DNA of 64,000 nucleotides from Marinobacter sp. SS21 (GTDB lineage Bacteria; Pseudomonadota; Gammaproteobacteria; Pseudomonadales; Oleiphilaceae), in assembly GCF_028369065.1 (NCBI RefSeq), contig NZ_JAQNDA010000005.1:186001-250000 (forward strand), written 5' to 3'. A program made the position numbers and the translations under genes. This document shows, piece by piece, positions 49,170 to 58,266 of the stretch (within the stretch, counting starts at the first letter, position 1; each line of letters opens with the position of its first letter). A model generated the notes under the pieces. It worked only from the letters and a program-made list of their open reading frames with translations. It was not told the origin of the DNA and did no database searches.

Positions 49170-50978
49170 TCAGGCGAATTCCGCTTCCTCGGCCTGACCG
49201 GTCTGCACCCGCCATTGGGCAGCGTACAGGCCGTTATCCCGCAGTAAACTTTGGTGGCTGCCGATCTCCGCCAGCTTGCCCTGATCAATTACCGCAATGG
49301 TGTCGGCATCCACCACGGTGGACAGGCGGTGGGCAATCACGATGACGGTCCGGTTGTGGCGAATGTGCCGCAGCGAGCGCTGGATCGCCGCTTCGGTCTC
49401 ATTGTCCACGGCGCTGGTGGCCTCATCGAGAATCAGTATGGCTGGATCCTTCAACAGCGCGCGGGCCAGGGACAGTCGCTGGCGTTGACCACCTGAGAGG
49501 CGCACGCCCCGTTCGCCCACGGGTGTATCCAGACCTTCCGGTAGTTGCTCGATGAACGCCCAGGCTTCGGCAGTTCTGGCGGCCTCGATGATGTCATGAT
49601 CTGACGCGCCCGGCAGACCATAGGCAATGTTTTCCCGAACGGTGCCCTCGAACAGGTAGACATCCTGGCTCACCAGGCCAATGGCCTCCCGCAACGATCG
49701 CAAACTGGTCTGATCGATGGGCACTCCGTCCACGGTAATGCTGCCGCCCTGGGGCTCATAGAATCGCATCAACAGCTTGATCAGGGTGGACTTGCCCGAG
49801 CCGGTGGCGCCCACCAGCGCCAGGGTTTGGCCCGCTGGCAGCGACAGCGAGATATCCGAAAGGCCGGCGCCGCTGCCGGGGTAGCGGAAGGCCACACCGC
49901 TGAACACCACGTCACCACGTACCGGCGCCGGCAACGGCTGGCCCGCCGTGTCGGTTACCCGGATCGGTTCTTCCAGCAGATCCAGGATACGGCGGGTGCT
50001 GGCCATGGCCCGCTCAAACAGGTCAATCACCGTCGCCAGCCCGGTCAACGGCCACAGTAGGCGCTGGGTCAGGAATACCAGCACGCCGTAGGCCCCGACA
50101 TTGAGATCCCCCGCCAGGGCCAACATGCCGCCCACGGTAAAGGTGGCCAGGAAGCCCGCTAAAATCGCCATTCGAATGACCGGTATAAAGGCAGAGCTGA
50201 CCCGGATGGCCTTGCGATTGGCCTCAACATAGGCCTCGCTGCTGACCCGCAGGCGCTCCGCTTCACGCTGCTCGGCGGTAAAGCTCTTGATGGTGGCGAT
50301 GCCCGCCAGGTTGTTGGACAGTCGGCTCGACAGGTCGCCCACCTTGGCACGGACATCCGCGTAGAGTGGCCCGGCCTTGCGCTGGAAAAAGAACGCCCCC
50401 CAGACGATGACCGGAATCGGGGTGAACGCCAGCAGCGCCACCAGTGGCGAGAGGATGAAGAACACCGCACCCACCGCCAGGATCGTGACCGCGACCTGGA
50501 TCATCGCATTGGCGCCGCCGTCGAGGAATCGTTCGAGCTGGTTGACGTCATCGTTCATGGTGGCCACCAGCTGGCCGGAACTGCGGCTCTCGAAGAACCC
50601 CATATCCAGTTGCTGGGCATGTTCGTAGGCGTCCTGGCGCAGGTCCGACTGCAGACGCTGGGCGAGAGTGCGCCACAGTATCTGGAACAGGTACTCGAAC
50701 AGCGATTCACCGGCCCAGATAAAGAACGTCAGGATGCCCAGCAGGACGATCTGATCCTGGGCTGATTCGAACCCGAGCGAGGCAACGAAGCTGGTCTCCT
50801 GGTTGACCACCACATCAATGGCGATGCCGATCAGGATTTCCGGTGCGATGTCGAACAGCTTGTTGATGATGGAGCAGGTGGTGGCGGCGAGAATCTGGCG
50901 GCGGTAACCGCGGGCGTAGCGCAGCAGGCGGGCGAGGGCCGCAAAGCTGCTGCCTGCTGAAGGGTGGGGGTGCGACAT
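49170..50978 (-). CDS. ABC exporter, fused membrane and ATPase domains (MsbA type)
   Basis: 602 residues. Six TM helices to about residue 330, then the ATPase: Walker A GATGSGKST, Q-loop SQDVYLFEG, signature LSGGQRQR, Walker B ILILDEATSAVD and H-loop IAHRLSTV. The coupling segment FFESRSSGQLVATMNDDVNQLE is typical. GGAGG precedes ATG 50978. The open frame continues to 51494, but that part is a frame-shifted shadow of YaiI. Substrate unknown; lipid or drug export is usual. Confidence 0.94.
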   Translation of the reverse strand: MSHPHPSAGSSFAALARLLRYARGYRRQILAATTCSIINKLFDIAPEILIGIAIDVVVNQETSFVASLGFESAQDQIVLLGILTFFIWAGESLFEYLFQILWRTLAQRLQSDLRQDAYEHAQQLDMGFFESRSSGQLVATMNDDVNQLERFLDGGANAMIQVAVTILAVGAVFFILSPLVALLAFTPIPVIVWGAFFFQRKAGPLYADVRAKVGDLSSRLSNNLAGIATIKSFTAEQREAERLRVSSEAYVEANRKAIRVSSAFIPVIRMAILAGFLATFTVGGMLALAGDLNVGAYGVLVFLTQRLLWPLTGLATVIDLFERAMASTRRILDLLEEPIRVTDTAGQPLPAPVRGDVVFSGVAFRYPGSGAGLSDISLSLPAGQTLALVGATGSGKSTLIKLLMRFYEPQGGSITVDGVPIDQTSLRSLREAIGLVSQDVYLFEGTVRENIAYGLPGASDHDIIEAARTAEAWAFIEQLPEGLDTPVGERGVRLSGGQRQRLSLARALLKDPAILILDEATSAVDNETEAAIQRSLRHIRHNRTVIVIAHRLSTVVDADTIAVIDQGKLAEIGSHQSLLRDNGLYAAQWRVQTGQAEEAEFA

Positions 50979-51057
50979 GTTGGCCTCCTGCGGCAAAACG
51001 CAAGAGTAACCAATTTGTTTGCCGGTTAAAATAGAATCATTTGCAACTGCATGGGTG

Positions 51058-51510
51058 TTAGTGCCTGGCGTTCTTCTGTAGCCAGCGGTCCAGTTGGTCG
51101 GCAAATTCCTTGCGGTCGGTCTGGGAGAACGCGGACGGCCCGCCGGTGACCTGGCCGGCGCTGCGCAGCTCCTCCATGAAGTTACGCATGGCCAGTCGCT
51201 GGCGGATATTTTCCCGGGTGAACGCCTGGCCGCGGGGGTTGAAGACGTCGGCGCCCTTGTCGATGGCCTCCGCGGCCAGCGGGATGTCCTGGGTGATGAC
51301 CAGGTCACCGGTGCTGAGCTGGTCCACGATTTCCTGGTCGGCGACGTCAAATCCCTGGCTGACCTGGCGGGTGCGGATAAAGGGGCTGTTGGGCACCCGG
51401 ATGGCCTGGTTGGCCACAAAGGTGGTCTGGATTTTCCAGCGGTCGGCGGCGCGGCAGAGAATTTCCTTGATGGCCACCGGACAGGCGTCGGCATCGACCC
51501 AGATTGCCAT
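51058..51510 (-). CDS. yaiI: UPF0178 / YaiI-YqxD family protein
   Basis: 150 residues with the family's start [22 protein letters not shown], then [31 protein letters not shown] and [29 protein letters not shown]. The fold is predicted NYN/PIN-like with conserved Asp residues (DADACP, TQD), suggesting a nuclease or nucleic-acid role that is not proven. Confidence 0.93.
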   Translation of the reverse strand: MAIWVDADACPVAIKEILCRAADRWKIQTTFVANQAIRVPNSPFIRTRQVSQGFDVADQEIVDQLSTGDLVITQDIPLAAEAIDKGADVFNPRGQAFTRENIRQRLAMRNFMEELRSAGQVTGGPSAFSQTDRKEFADQLDRWLQKNARH

Positions 51511-51527
51511 GATGGACGGTCCTTACA

Positions 51528-51546
51528 GGTTGTTCAGAGGCTCCCT
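51528..51546 (-). repeat. dispersed AGGGAGCCTCTGA motif, copy 5
   Basis: Minus-strand TAGGGAGCCTCTGAACAACC, 18 bp upstream of the yaiI start. Confidence 0.6.
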
Positions 51547-51658
51547 AGCATACCCGGTCAGGGCGGTGGCCGGAAGGAATTCGGGTTGATTATCCCCAGG
51601 CCGGCGACTAAACCTTAAAGTAGTTTCTGACCAACAGTACTTCCCCGATTCCCCGCGT

Positions 51659-51670
51659 GATCCGCGGATC
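51659..51670. promoter_or_regulatory. perfect 12-bp palindrome upstream of pdhA
   Basis: GATCCGCGGATC, 66 bp before ATG 51737, inside the 226-bp spacer to yaiI. Possible regulator site for the dehydrogenase operon; no promoter hexamers were found to support it. Confidence 0.3.
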
Positions 51671-51736
51671 GCATCGCGAACCAATCTGCCACAAGCGGAT
51701 TCACCCAGCGGTGCCCGTTGTAGATGGGAGGCTCGA

Positions 51737-52819
51737 ATGAAAGACCGTTACGATTTCCACGTCGACCGCGTCCGCTACCTGGACGACCATGGCGTTCCCC
51801 TGGATACCTTGCCCGACCTGGCGAACCACCATGATCGCCTGCTGGCGGCCTACGCCAACATGGTGCTGACCCGCACCTTCGACAACAAGGTCATCGCCCT
51901 GCAACGGACCGGCCAGTGCGGCACCTACCCGTCGGTGCTGGGGCATGAGGTGATTGGCACGGTGATCGGCCAGTGCATGGCCAAGTCCGACGTGCTGGTG
52001 CCGTACTACCGCGACCAGGCGGCGCAGATCCAGCGTGGTGTCACCCTGACCGAGTTGCTGCTGTACTGGGGCGGTGACGAACGGGGCAGTGCCTGGGCGC
52101 ACTGCCCGCAGGATCTGCCCATTGCCGTACCCATAGCCACCCAGTGCTGCCACGCAGTGGGGGTGGCGTCGGCCATGCGCATACGCGAGCAGCATCGCGC
52201 CGTGGTCTGCTGTCTGGGCGATGGCGCCTCCTCCAAGGGTGACTTCCTGGAGAGCGTGAACCTGGCCGGCGCCTGGCACCTGCCGGTGGTGTTTGTGGCC
52301 AGCAACAACCAATGGGCCATTTCCACCCCCCGCAGCCTGCAGAGCGGCGCCGAGACCATTGCCCAGAAGGCCATCAGTGGCGGTTTGCCGGGACATGTGG
52401 TGGATGGCAACGACTACTTTGCCCTGACCGAGGTGCTGACCCAGGCGCTGGAGCGTGCCCGGGCCGGTAAGGGCGGGGCGGTGATCGAGGCGGAGACCTA
52501 CCGTCTGGGGGATCACACCACCGCTGACGACGCCACCCGTTATCGCAGTGCCGAAGAACTGAAACGGGCCTGGGAGCGGGAAGGGGTGAAACGGATGCAG
52601 AACTACCTGCACCAGGCTGGCCTGTGGAACGCCGAGAAAGAGCAGAAGCTGCAGAGTGAGTGCAAGGGCTTTGTCGAGACCGCGGTGAAAGCCTACCTGG
52701 CCTCGGAACCGGAACCGCCCACCGCCATGATGGACTTCCTGTTCGAGACCCTGCCGGCAGCCTTGCAGGGGCAGCGGGAGCGGTTAGCCGAGAAGTATCG
52801 GCAGGGAGGTGTGTCATGA
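51737..52819 (+). CDS. pdhA: 2-oxoacid (pyruvate) dehydrogenase E1 alpha subunit
   Basis: 360 residues. Substrate/TPP half with PYYRDQAAQIQRG, and the TPP-binding motif LGDGASSKGDFLESVN...NNQWAIS (GDG-N-N). A long acidic-basic C-terminal tail follows. The gene overlaps pdhB by 4 nt (ATGA). Heterotetrameric E1 with 52816. Pyruvate is the likely substrate; branched-chain keto acids or acetoin cannot be ruled out. Confidence 0.9.
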   Translation: MKDRYDFHVDRVRYLDDHGVPLDTLPDLANHHDRLLAAYANMVLTRTFDNKVIALQRTGQCGTYPSVLGHEVIGTVIGQCMAKSDVLVPYYRDQAAQIQRGVTLTELLLYWGGDERGSAWAHCPQDLPIAVPIATQCCHAVGVASAMRIREQHRAVVCCLGDGASSKGDFLESVNLAGAWHLPVVFVASNNQWAISTPRSLQSGAETIAQKAISGGLPGHVVDGNDYFALTEVLTQALERARAGKGGAVIEAETYRLGDHTTADDATRYRSAEELKRAWEREGVKRMQNYLHQAGLWNAEKEQKLQSECKGFVETAVKAYLASEPEPPTAMMDFLFETLPAALQGQRERLAEKYRQGGVS

Positions 52820-53793
52820 GCGATGTTACCCTGGTGGAAGCGGTCAACATGGCGTTGGCCTGGGAAATGGCCCATGACGAGGACGTAGTGGTGCTCGGTG
52901 AGGACGTAGCGACCAACGGCGGCGTGTTCCGGGCCACCGTGGGACTCAAGGATCGCTTTGGCTATAAGCGGGTGATGGACACCCCGCTGGCGGAGAACCT
53001 CATCGCCGGGACCGCCGTCGGTATGGCGGTGCAGGGGCTGAAGCCGGTGGCGGAGTTCCAGTTCATGGGCTTCATCTATGCCGGCATGGACCAGATCATC
53101 TGCCACGCCGCCCGCATGCGTAACCGCACCCGGGGCCGGCTGCATTGCCCGCTGGTCTACCGGGCGCCGTTCGGCGGCGGGATTCACGCCCCCGAGCACC
53201 ATTCCGAGAGCACCGAGGCACTGTTCGCCCATATTCCCGGCCTGCGGGTGGTGATCCCCAGTTCGCCCCAGCGCGCCTATGGCCTGCTGTTGGCGTCCAT
53301 CCGCGACCCGGACCCGGTGATATTCCTGGAACCCAAGCGCATCTATCGCGCGGTCACCCAGGCCGTGGACGATAACGGCGAGGCACTGCCACTGGATACC
53401 TGCTTCACGCTGCGGGAGGGCGACGACGTCACCCTGATCAGCTGGGGCGCGTCCATCATGGAGACCCTGGAGGCGGCGGTCCGGCTGGCCGAGCAAGGGG
53501 TGTCCGCCGAGGTGATTGACGTCGCCTCCATCAGCCCTCTGGACCGGGAAACCCTGTTGTGTTCGGTGGCCAAGACCGGGCGGGCGGTCATTGTCCATGA
53601 GGCCTGTCGCAACGGCGGGGTCGGTGCGGAAATTGCGGCCTCCCTGGCCGAGGCGGCGTTCCTCGACCTGCAGGCACCGATTGTTCGGGTGACCGGCTAC
53701 GACACGGTGATGCCGTACTACCGCAACGAGCAAGCCTACCTGCCCCAGGTGGCCGACATTCTCCACGCCGTCGAACAGGTGATTGCGCTATGA
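52816..53793 (+). CDS. pdhB: 2-oxoacid (pyruvate) dehydrogenase E1 beta subunit
   Basis: 325 residues of the transketolase-like type: LGEDVATNGGVFRATVGL, DTPLAENLIAGTAVGMA, EFQFMGFIYAGMDQI, RAPFGGGIHAPEHHSES and LISWGASIMETLEAA. ATG 52816 overlaps the pdhA stop; a longer frame from 52660 only overlaps pdhA. Stop overlaps the E2 start (ATGA). Confidence 0.92.
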   Translation: MSDVTLVEAVNMALAWEMAHDEDVVVLGEDVATNGGVFRATVGLKDRFGYKRVMDTPLAENLIAGTAVGMAVQGLKPVAEFQFMGFIYAGMDQIICHAARMRNRTRGRLHCPLVYRAPFGGGIHAPEHHSESTEALFAHIPGLRVVIPSSPQRAYGLLLASIRDPDPVIFLEPKRIYRAVTQAVDDNGEALPLDTCFTLREGDDVTLISWGASIMETLEAAVRLAEQGVSAEVIDVASISPLDRETLLCSVAKTGRAVIVHEACRNGGVGAEIAASLAEAAFLDLQAPIVRVTGYDTVMPYYRNEQAYLPQVADILHAVEQVIAL

Positions 53794-54899
53794 AGTACTT
53801 CAAACTGCCCGATTTGGGAGAGGGCCTGCCGGAAGCGGAGATCGTGGAATGGCACGTCAAGGTGGGCGACCGGGTCGACGAGGATCAGGTGCTGGTGTCG
53901 GTGGAGACCGCCAAGGCCATCGTGGAGGTGCCGTCGCCGCAGGCCGGTGTGGTGGCTCAGCTGTTTGGGGAACCGGGTGACATCATTCACACCGGCGAGC
54001 CCCTGCTGGGGTTTGAGGGCGAGGGCGACGACAGCGGCACGGTGGTCGGTAAACTGAAGCGGGCCGAGGCCGAGAGCCGTCAGGACCAGTTCATCATCGG
54101 CGCCGCCCAGTCCAGCCGGCAGGCTCGCCACCAGCGGGCAACGCCCGGCGTGCGGGCGCTGGCGGAACGACTGGGGGTCAGCCTGGAGTCCATCAAAGGC
54201 AGTGGCCCCGGCGGCCTGATCACCAACGACGACGTGCACCAGCAGGCCAGTCACCAAAAGGCCCTGGGCGACGCGGAGGCGCTGCGCGGTCCCCGCCGCA
54301 CCATGGCCAAGACCATGTCACTGTCCCATGCCCAGGTGGTGCCGGTGTCGATCTTTGAAGATGTGGACATCGGCGACTGGGCGGCGGGCACCGACATCAC
54401 CATGCGCCTGGTTCAAGCCATCGCCCAGGGGTGTGAGGCGGTGCCGGTGCTCAATGCCTGGTTCGATGGCGACAATCTGAGTCGTCGCCTGCTGGCGGAA
54501 GTCCACGTCGGCATCGCCGTCGATACCCCGGAAGGGTTGTTCGTGCCGGTGCTGCGGGACGTCAATCACCGTGACCAGGCGGATCTGCGCCAGGGACTTG
54601 AAAACCTGCGGGAAGCGGTGGCGTCCCGAAAAATCCCGCCGCGGGAAATGCAGGGCGCCACCATTACCCTGTCCAACTTCGGCACCATGGCCGGCCAATA
54701 CGCCAACCCCATCGTCACCCCGCCTCAGGTGGCGATCGTGGGCGCCGGTCGGATACGGGAGAAAGTTGTGCCCTATAAAGGCAAACCGGCGGTGCGACGG
54801 GTGCTTCCGCTGTCGTTGACGTTCGACCACCGGGCCGCAACGGGCGGCGAGGCTGCGCGTTTCATGGCGTCGCTATTGGAGGCTCTGGGCCAGCCCTGA
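53790..54899 (+). CDS. pdhC: dihydrolipoamide acyltransferase E2 subunit
   Basis: 369 residues. Lipoyl domain with the lipoyl-Lys in SVETAKAIVEVPS (about residue 41), then a Gly/Ser/Gln linker, the E1/E3-binding domain (ATPGVRALAERLGVSLESIKGSGPGGLITNDDV), and the catalytic domain. The active-site loop is LTFDHRAATGGEAARFM: His is present, but the usual Asp of HxxxDG is Thr. No E3 gene is nearby, so E3 must come from elsewhere. Confidence 0.92.
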   Translation: MKYFKLPDLGEGLPEAEIVEWHVKVGDRVDEDQVLVSVETAKAIVEVPSPQAGVVAQLFGEPGDIIHTGEPLLGFEGEGDDSGTVVGKLKRAEAESRQDQFIIGAAQSSRQARHQRATPGVRALAERLGVSLESIKGSGPGGLITNDDVHQQASHQKALGDAEALRGPRRTMAKTMSLSHAQVVPVSIFEDVDIGDWAAGTDITMRLVQAIAQGCEAVPVLNAWFDGDNLSRRLLAEVHVGIAVDTPEGLFVPVLRDVNHRDQADLRQGLENLREAVASRKIPPREMQGATITLSNFGTMAGQYANPIVTPPQVAIVGAGRIREKVVPYKGKPAVRRVLPLSLTFDHRAATGGEAARFMASLLEALGQP

Positions 54900-55004
54900 C
54901 GCTTGCGATCGGGCGCCACTCACGACACTATAGTGCGGACTTTGCCATGACGGTGCCGGCTTGCCTCGCCGGTGCCGCCGTTCAATGACTCGAAGTGAGA
55001 GACC

Positions 55005-55586
55005 ATGAGACGCCTGATCCCCCTGTTACTGAGTGTGACCGCTTTGCTGTTGCCGTTGTCCGGCAGTGCCCATGAATACGCCTTCGGCCAACTGTCGATT
55101 GCGCACCCCTGGGCCCGGCCAACACCGCCCGGAGTGATGATCGGGGCCGGTTATATGACGATCCATAACGGTGGCGACCAAACGGTCACGCTGGTCTCGG
55201 TCCAGAGCCCCAGGGCGGCTCGGGTGACGCTGCACCAGAGCCGGATGGACAATGGCCTGATGCGCATGGAAGCCCTGGAACGTGGCTTGACCGTGCCGGC
55301 CGGCGGACGGATAGAACTCAAGCCCCACGGCTACCACCTGATGCTCGAACAGCTGCGGAGCCCGCTGCGGGAAGGGGAGCGGCTTCCGCTGACCCTGACG
55401 TTTGAGGGCGGCCTGGAAGTCAGTGTGGAGCTGGCGGTGGAGCCGCTGGATGGCGCGGCTGAGCCGATGGCACCCGTTATGGACAAAGACGGCATGGGTA
55501 ATGAAGACAAGGACAATGAAGACAAGGGCACTGGCAATAGGGATCATGGCGAAATGAACCATGGCCAGATGCACCACAATCATTAG
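55005..55586 (+). CDS. PCu(A)C-type periplasmic copper chaperone
   Basis: 193 residues with a signal peptide ending near GSA. Core motif: His and Met of VTLHQSRMDNGLMRME, and GGRIELKPHGYHLMLEQL (HxM). After residue about 155 comes a tail rich in Asp, Glu, His and Met, ending NHGQMHHNH, likely a second metal-capture region. Known role is copper delivery to cytochrome oxidase CuA. It follows pdhC by 105 bp. Confidence 0.9.
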   Translation: MRRLIPLLLSVTALLLPLSGSAHEYAFGQLSIAHPWARPTPPGVMIGAGYMTIHNGGDQTVTLVSVQSPRAARVTLHQSRMDNGLMRMEALERGLTVPAGGRIELKPHGYHLMLEQLRSPLREGERLPLTLTFEGGLEVSVELAVEPLDGAAEPMAPVMDKDGMGNEDKDNEDKGTGNRDHGEMNHGQMHHNH

Positions 55587-55612
55587 CCGGCCAGGACGAC
55601 CGGTGTAGCCCC

Positions 55613-56278
55613 ATGGCGCGCGAGCCGGCGGCCCTGACCGCCCCCGCCTGTACCGTTTGCCACCATTCTACGCTGCGGCACTTCCTGACCGTTCGGGACG
55701 TGCCCTACTGGCGCTGCCCAGTCTGCGAGGCGACGTTGATGGACCCGGGCTGCTGGCTGGATTCGGTCAGCGAAAAGCAGATCTACGACCTCCACGACAA
55801 CAACCCGGCCGATCCCGGCTACCGGCGTTTTCTTGCCAAGCTCATCGACCCGCTGACCCAGCAGCTGACGCCAGCTGCTTCCGGCCTGGAGTTCGGCTGC
55901 GGCCCCGGTCCGGCGTTGGCCACCATGCTGTCCGAGCGGGGGTTCGCCATGACGTTGTACGATCCTTACTACCACCCGCAGCCCGCTACGCTGGACCGGA
56001 CCTACGATTTCATCACCTGCACTGAAGTGGCCGAGCATCTGCACGATCCCTGGACAACGTTTGGCCTGCTTGACGGTCTGCTGAAACCGGGCGGCTGGTT
56101 GGGGATCATGACCTGTTTCCAGACCGACGACGACCGGTTTGCCAACTGGCATTACCGCCGCGATCCCACCCATGTGGTGTTCTACCGGGAGTCGACGCTG
56201 GCCCATATCGGCCGGCGTTTCGGCTGGCGCCTGCAGGTGCCGGTCAAGGACGTAGCCTTGTTTCAGAAGCCGCTGTAG
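55613..56278 (+). CDS. class I SAM methyltransferase with N-terminal zinc ribbon
   Basis: 221 residues. CTVCHHS and CPVCEATLMD form a two-CxxC zinc ribbon at about 13-42. SAM motif I is GLEFGCGPGPALATML, later ITCTEVAEHLHDP and GGWLGIMTCF. The target molecule is unknown. It starts 27 bp after the copper chaperone gene with only a weak ribosome site. Confidence 0.87.
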   Translation: MAREPAALTAPACTVCHHSTLRHFLTVRDVPYWRCPVCEATLMDPGCWLDSVSEKQIYDLHDNNPADPGYRRFLAKLIDPLTQQLTPAASGLEFGCGPGPALATMLSERGFAMTLYDPYYHPQPATLDRTYDFITCTEVAEHLHDPWTTFGLLDGLLKPGGWLGIMTCFQTDDDRFANWHYRRDPTHVVFYRESTLAHIGRRFGWRLQVPVKDVALFQKPL

Positions 56279-56315
56279 TCGATGTGGAAACCGCTAAGGT
56301 CGATCCGGAAACCAC

Positions 56316-56321
56316 TATAAT
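56316..56321 (+). promoter_or_regulatory. possible -10 box TATAAT before the TfoX gene
   Basis: Perfect TATAAT hexamer within a short imperfect repeat (GTCGATGTGGAAACC / GTCGATCCGGAAACC, about 23 nt apart). No good -35 at 17 nt, so the promoter is uncertain. Confidence 0.3.
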
Positions 56322-56457
56322 AGTTGTTCCCCGATGGGCCCTATCGGCCGACCGATCATCAAGGAGGATCACCGCATGCCGCCGAACTTTCTGGCGCTCC
56401 AGTCCGTTGGACCTGCCTCATCGGGGGTGCGAGGCGCCGTGCCCGGGGGGCGGGACG

Positions 56458-56793
56458 ATGAGTGAGTACACCGATTACCTGCAGGAAGTGTTCGTTCAAT
56501 TCGGTCCGGTCCAGGCTCGGCGCATGTTTGGCGGCCATGGCATCTTCCACGACGGCCTGATGTTTGCGCTGGTCAGCGACGAGACCCTGTACCTGAAGGC
56601 CGACGACCAATGCCGGGAGGCTTTCATCGAGGCAGGACTGCCCCCTTTCGAGTACGAGAAGCAGGGGAAGCGGATGACGATGTCCTATTACCAGGCACCG
56701 GAGGAGGTGCTGGAGGATCCGGATGCCGCTGCCGAGTGGGCACGGCGGTCTTTCGGGGCGGCCCTGAGGACGCGGTCGGGGCGTAAAAAATAG
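56458..56793 (+). CDS. TfoX N-terminal-domain protein
   Basis: 111 residues. Matches TfoX_N: FGPVQARRMFGGHGIFHDGLMFALVSDETLYLKAD, GLPPFEYEKQGKRMTMSYYQAPEEVLEDP. The C-terminal helix-hairpin domain of full TfoX/Sxy is absent; the tail is basic (RTRSGRKK). GGGGGG precedes ATG 56458; the frame back to 56284 has no match to the family. Competence roles are not implied for single-domain members. Confidence 0.87.
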   Translation: MSEYTDYLQEVFVQFGPVQARRMFGGHGIFHDGLMFALVSDETLYLKADDQCREAFIEAGLPPFEYEKQGKRMTMSYYQAPEEVLEDPDAAAEWARRSFGAALRTRSGRKK

Positions 56794-56873
56794 TCTTACG
56801 GCGAGGCTGGTCTCGACTATGCTATCAGGGCACTCGCTTGGAACGCATCGAGACATAAATCAGGGAGAACGAA

Positions 56874-57299
56874 ATGGCCGATACATTTTCTGAAACCGTC
56901 AACTGCCTGTGTGGCGCCGTCAGCATCCACGCTGCCGCAGTCAGCTCGAAGGCAGACGTCTGCCACTGCGCCATGTGCCGGAAATGGGGCGGAGGCCCCT
57001 TGCTGGCGCTGGATGCCGGTACCGAGGTTTCCATCGAGGGCAGCCAGCACGTCAGCGTCTTTGACTCGTCAGAGTGGGCCCAGCGGGGCTTCTGCAACCG
57101 GTGCGGCACCCATCTGTTCTATCGCCTCAAGGCCAACGGCCAGTATGTGCTGCCCGCCGGCCTGTTCACCGAAAACCAGGACCGGCTGGCGCTCACCCAC
57201 CAGGTCTTCATCGACCACAAACCGGCGTTCTATGAGTTCGCCAACCGGACCGAAAACCTGACCGGCGCGGAGCTGTTTGCCAAGTTTGCTCCGCAGTAG
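56874..57299 (+). CDS. GFA-family zinc-binding protein, second copy
   Basis: 141 residues. Zinc ligands CLCGAVSI, CHCAMCRKWGGGP and CNRCGTHLFYRL, with the ELFAKFAPQ ending common in this subgroup. Only distantly similar to the 47527 protein. AGGGAGAA precedes the ATG. Convergent with the patatin gene 16 bp on. Confidence 0.88.
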   Translation: MADTFSETVNCLCGAVSIHAAAVSSKADVCHCAMCRKWGGGPLLALDAGTEVSIEGSQHVSVFDSSEWAQRGFCNRCGTHLFYRLKANGQYVLPAGLFTENQDRLALTHQVFIDHKPAFYEFANRTENLTGAELFAKFAPQ

Positions 57300-57315
57300 G
57301 GCGAGCGTTAACCAC

Positions 57316-58266
57316 TCAGGCCGAGGCGATGGCCATTGCCACCGTTGCCGGCGCACCGAGCAGGGCCTGGGACAGCACCTTGGTGCGGCGGCCCGGGTCC
57401 ATCATGTTGTAGCCGAAGGCGGTCAGGTCGGCGGCGTTGGGCTCCACCCGGATTACCCGTTTGCCGGCGTCGCGCAACAGCTGCTCTTCCCGATCCACGA
57501 TCGCGGTCATGTACCGGCGTACCTGGCGTTCCACCAGTTTCAGCGGCGATAGCGGTCGATCGGGCTGGCGGCTGGCCATGGGCGCCAGAATGATCACCTC
57601 CTCCACCGGCTGATGCACCAGCAGATCGGCCGAGGTGGGGGAGGCCACGCCGCCGTCAAAGTAGCGCCGGCCACCGATGGTGACGGGGGGGCACCAGGCC
57701 GGTACGCCGTAAGAGGCGCAGACGGCATCGTTCAAGGCCGCCGTGGGCGCATGTTGCTTGCCAAAGGCCACTCGCTGGCCACTCGCCGTGTCCACCGTCA
57801 TGATCCAGGTCGCCGGATGCGGCGCCCATTCCCCCGCAGGGACCACACTGTCTATCAGCTGGCGGAAGGGAGCCATGTTGAATTGGCCGGCTGGAAGCAC
57901 ACCGCTGATGGCCGTCAAGGCGGATACCTGCGCCTTAAGCCCGCGCAGCAACAGGCTGGGGCTGGTCAGGCTGGCTGCCGGCAGCGGGGGCAGGGCGCCC
58001 CCGCTGTCACTGTCATGATTCCATTGGCAGGCCTTGGCGGTGCCGTGCTGGCAGTCGAGCAACGTTGAGGCCGGCACCCCGGCACCCAGCAGCGCCGCCA
58101 GTACCGCGCCTGCCGACGTGCCCACCAGGATGTCGGCGGTTCGCGCGTCCCAGTTCAGCTGCTGCTCCAGCTGCGAGAGCATGGCAATGGTCCAGGCAGC
58201 GCCTGCAACACCGCCACAACCGAGGACCAGCGCCCGACGGGGCGTATTGCCCTTTGCCGCCGTCAT
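57316..58266 (-). CDS. patatin-like phospholipase/esterase, last gene of BVMO operon
   Basis: 316 residues. Oxyanion loop GCGGVAGAA, Ser elbow GTSAG (about residue 50), and catalytic Asp in RYFDGGVASP. Hydrolyses acyl esters by a Ser-Asp dyad. Start overlaps the stop of the upstream monooxygenase gene by 4 nt, so it may cleave the ester made by that enzyme (inference). Confidence 0.9.
   Translation of the reverse strand: MTAAKGNTPRRALVLGCGGVAGAAWTIAMLSQLEQQLNWDARTADILVGTSAGAVLAALLGAGVPASTLLDCQHGTAKACQWNHDSDSGGALPPLPAASLTSPSLLLRGLKAQVSALTAISGVLPAGQFNMAPFRQLIDSVVPAGEWAPHPATWIMTVDTASGQRVAFGKQHAPTAALNDAVCASYGVPAWCPPVTIGGRRYFDGGVASPTSADLLVHQPVEEVIILAPMASRQPDRPLSPLKLVERQVRRYMTAIVDREEQLLRDAGKRVIRVEPNAADLTAFGYNMMDPGRRTKVLSQALLGAPATVAMAIASA

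Noticed and set aside
50979..51494. 774-residue fusion of the ABC exporter with an upstream domain
   Set aside because: The upstream part is the YaiI gene in the wrong frame; the exporter has its own start at 50978 with a strong ribosome site.
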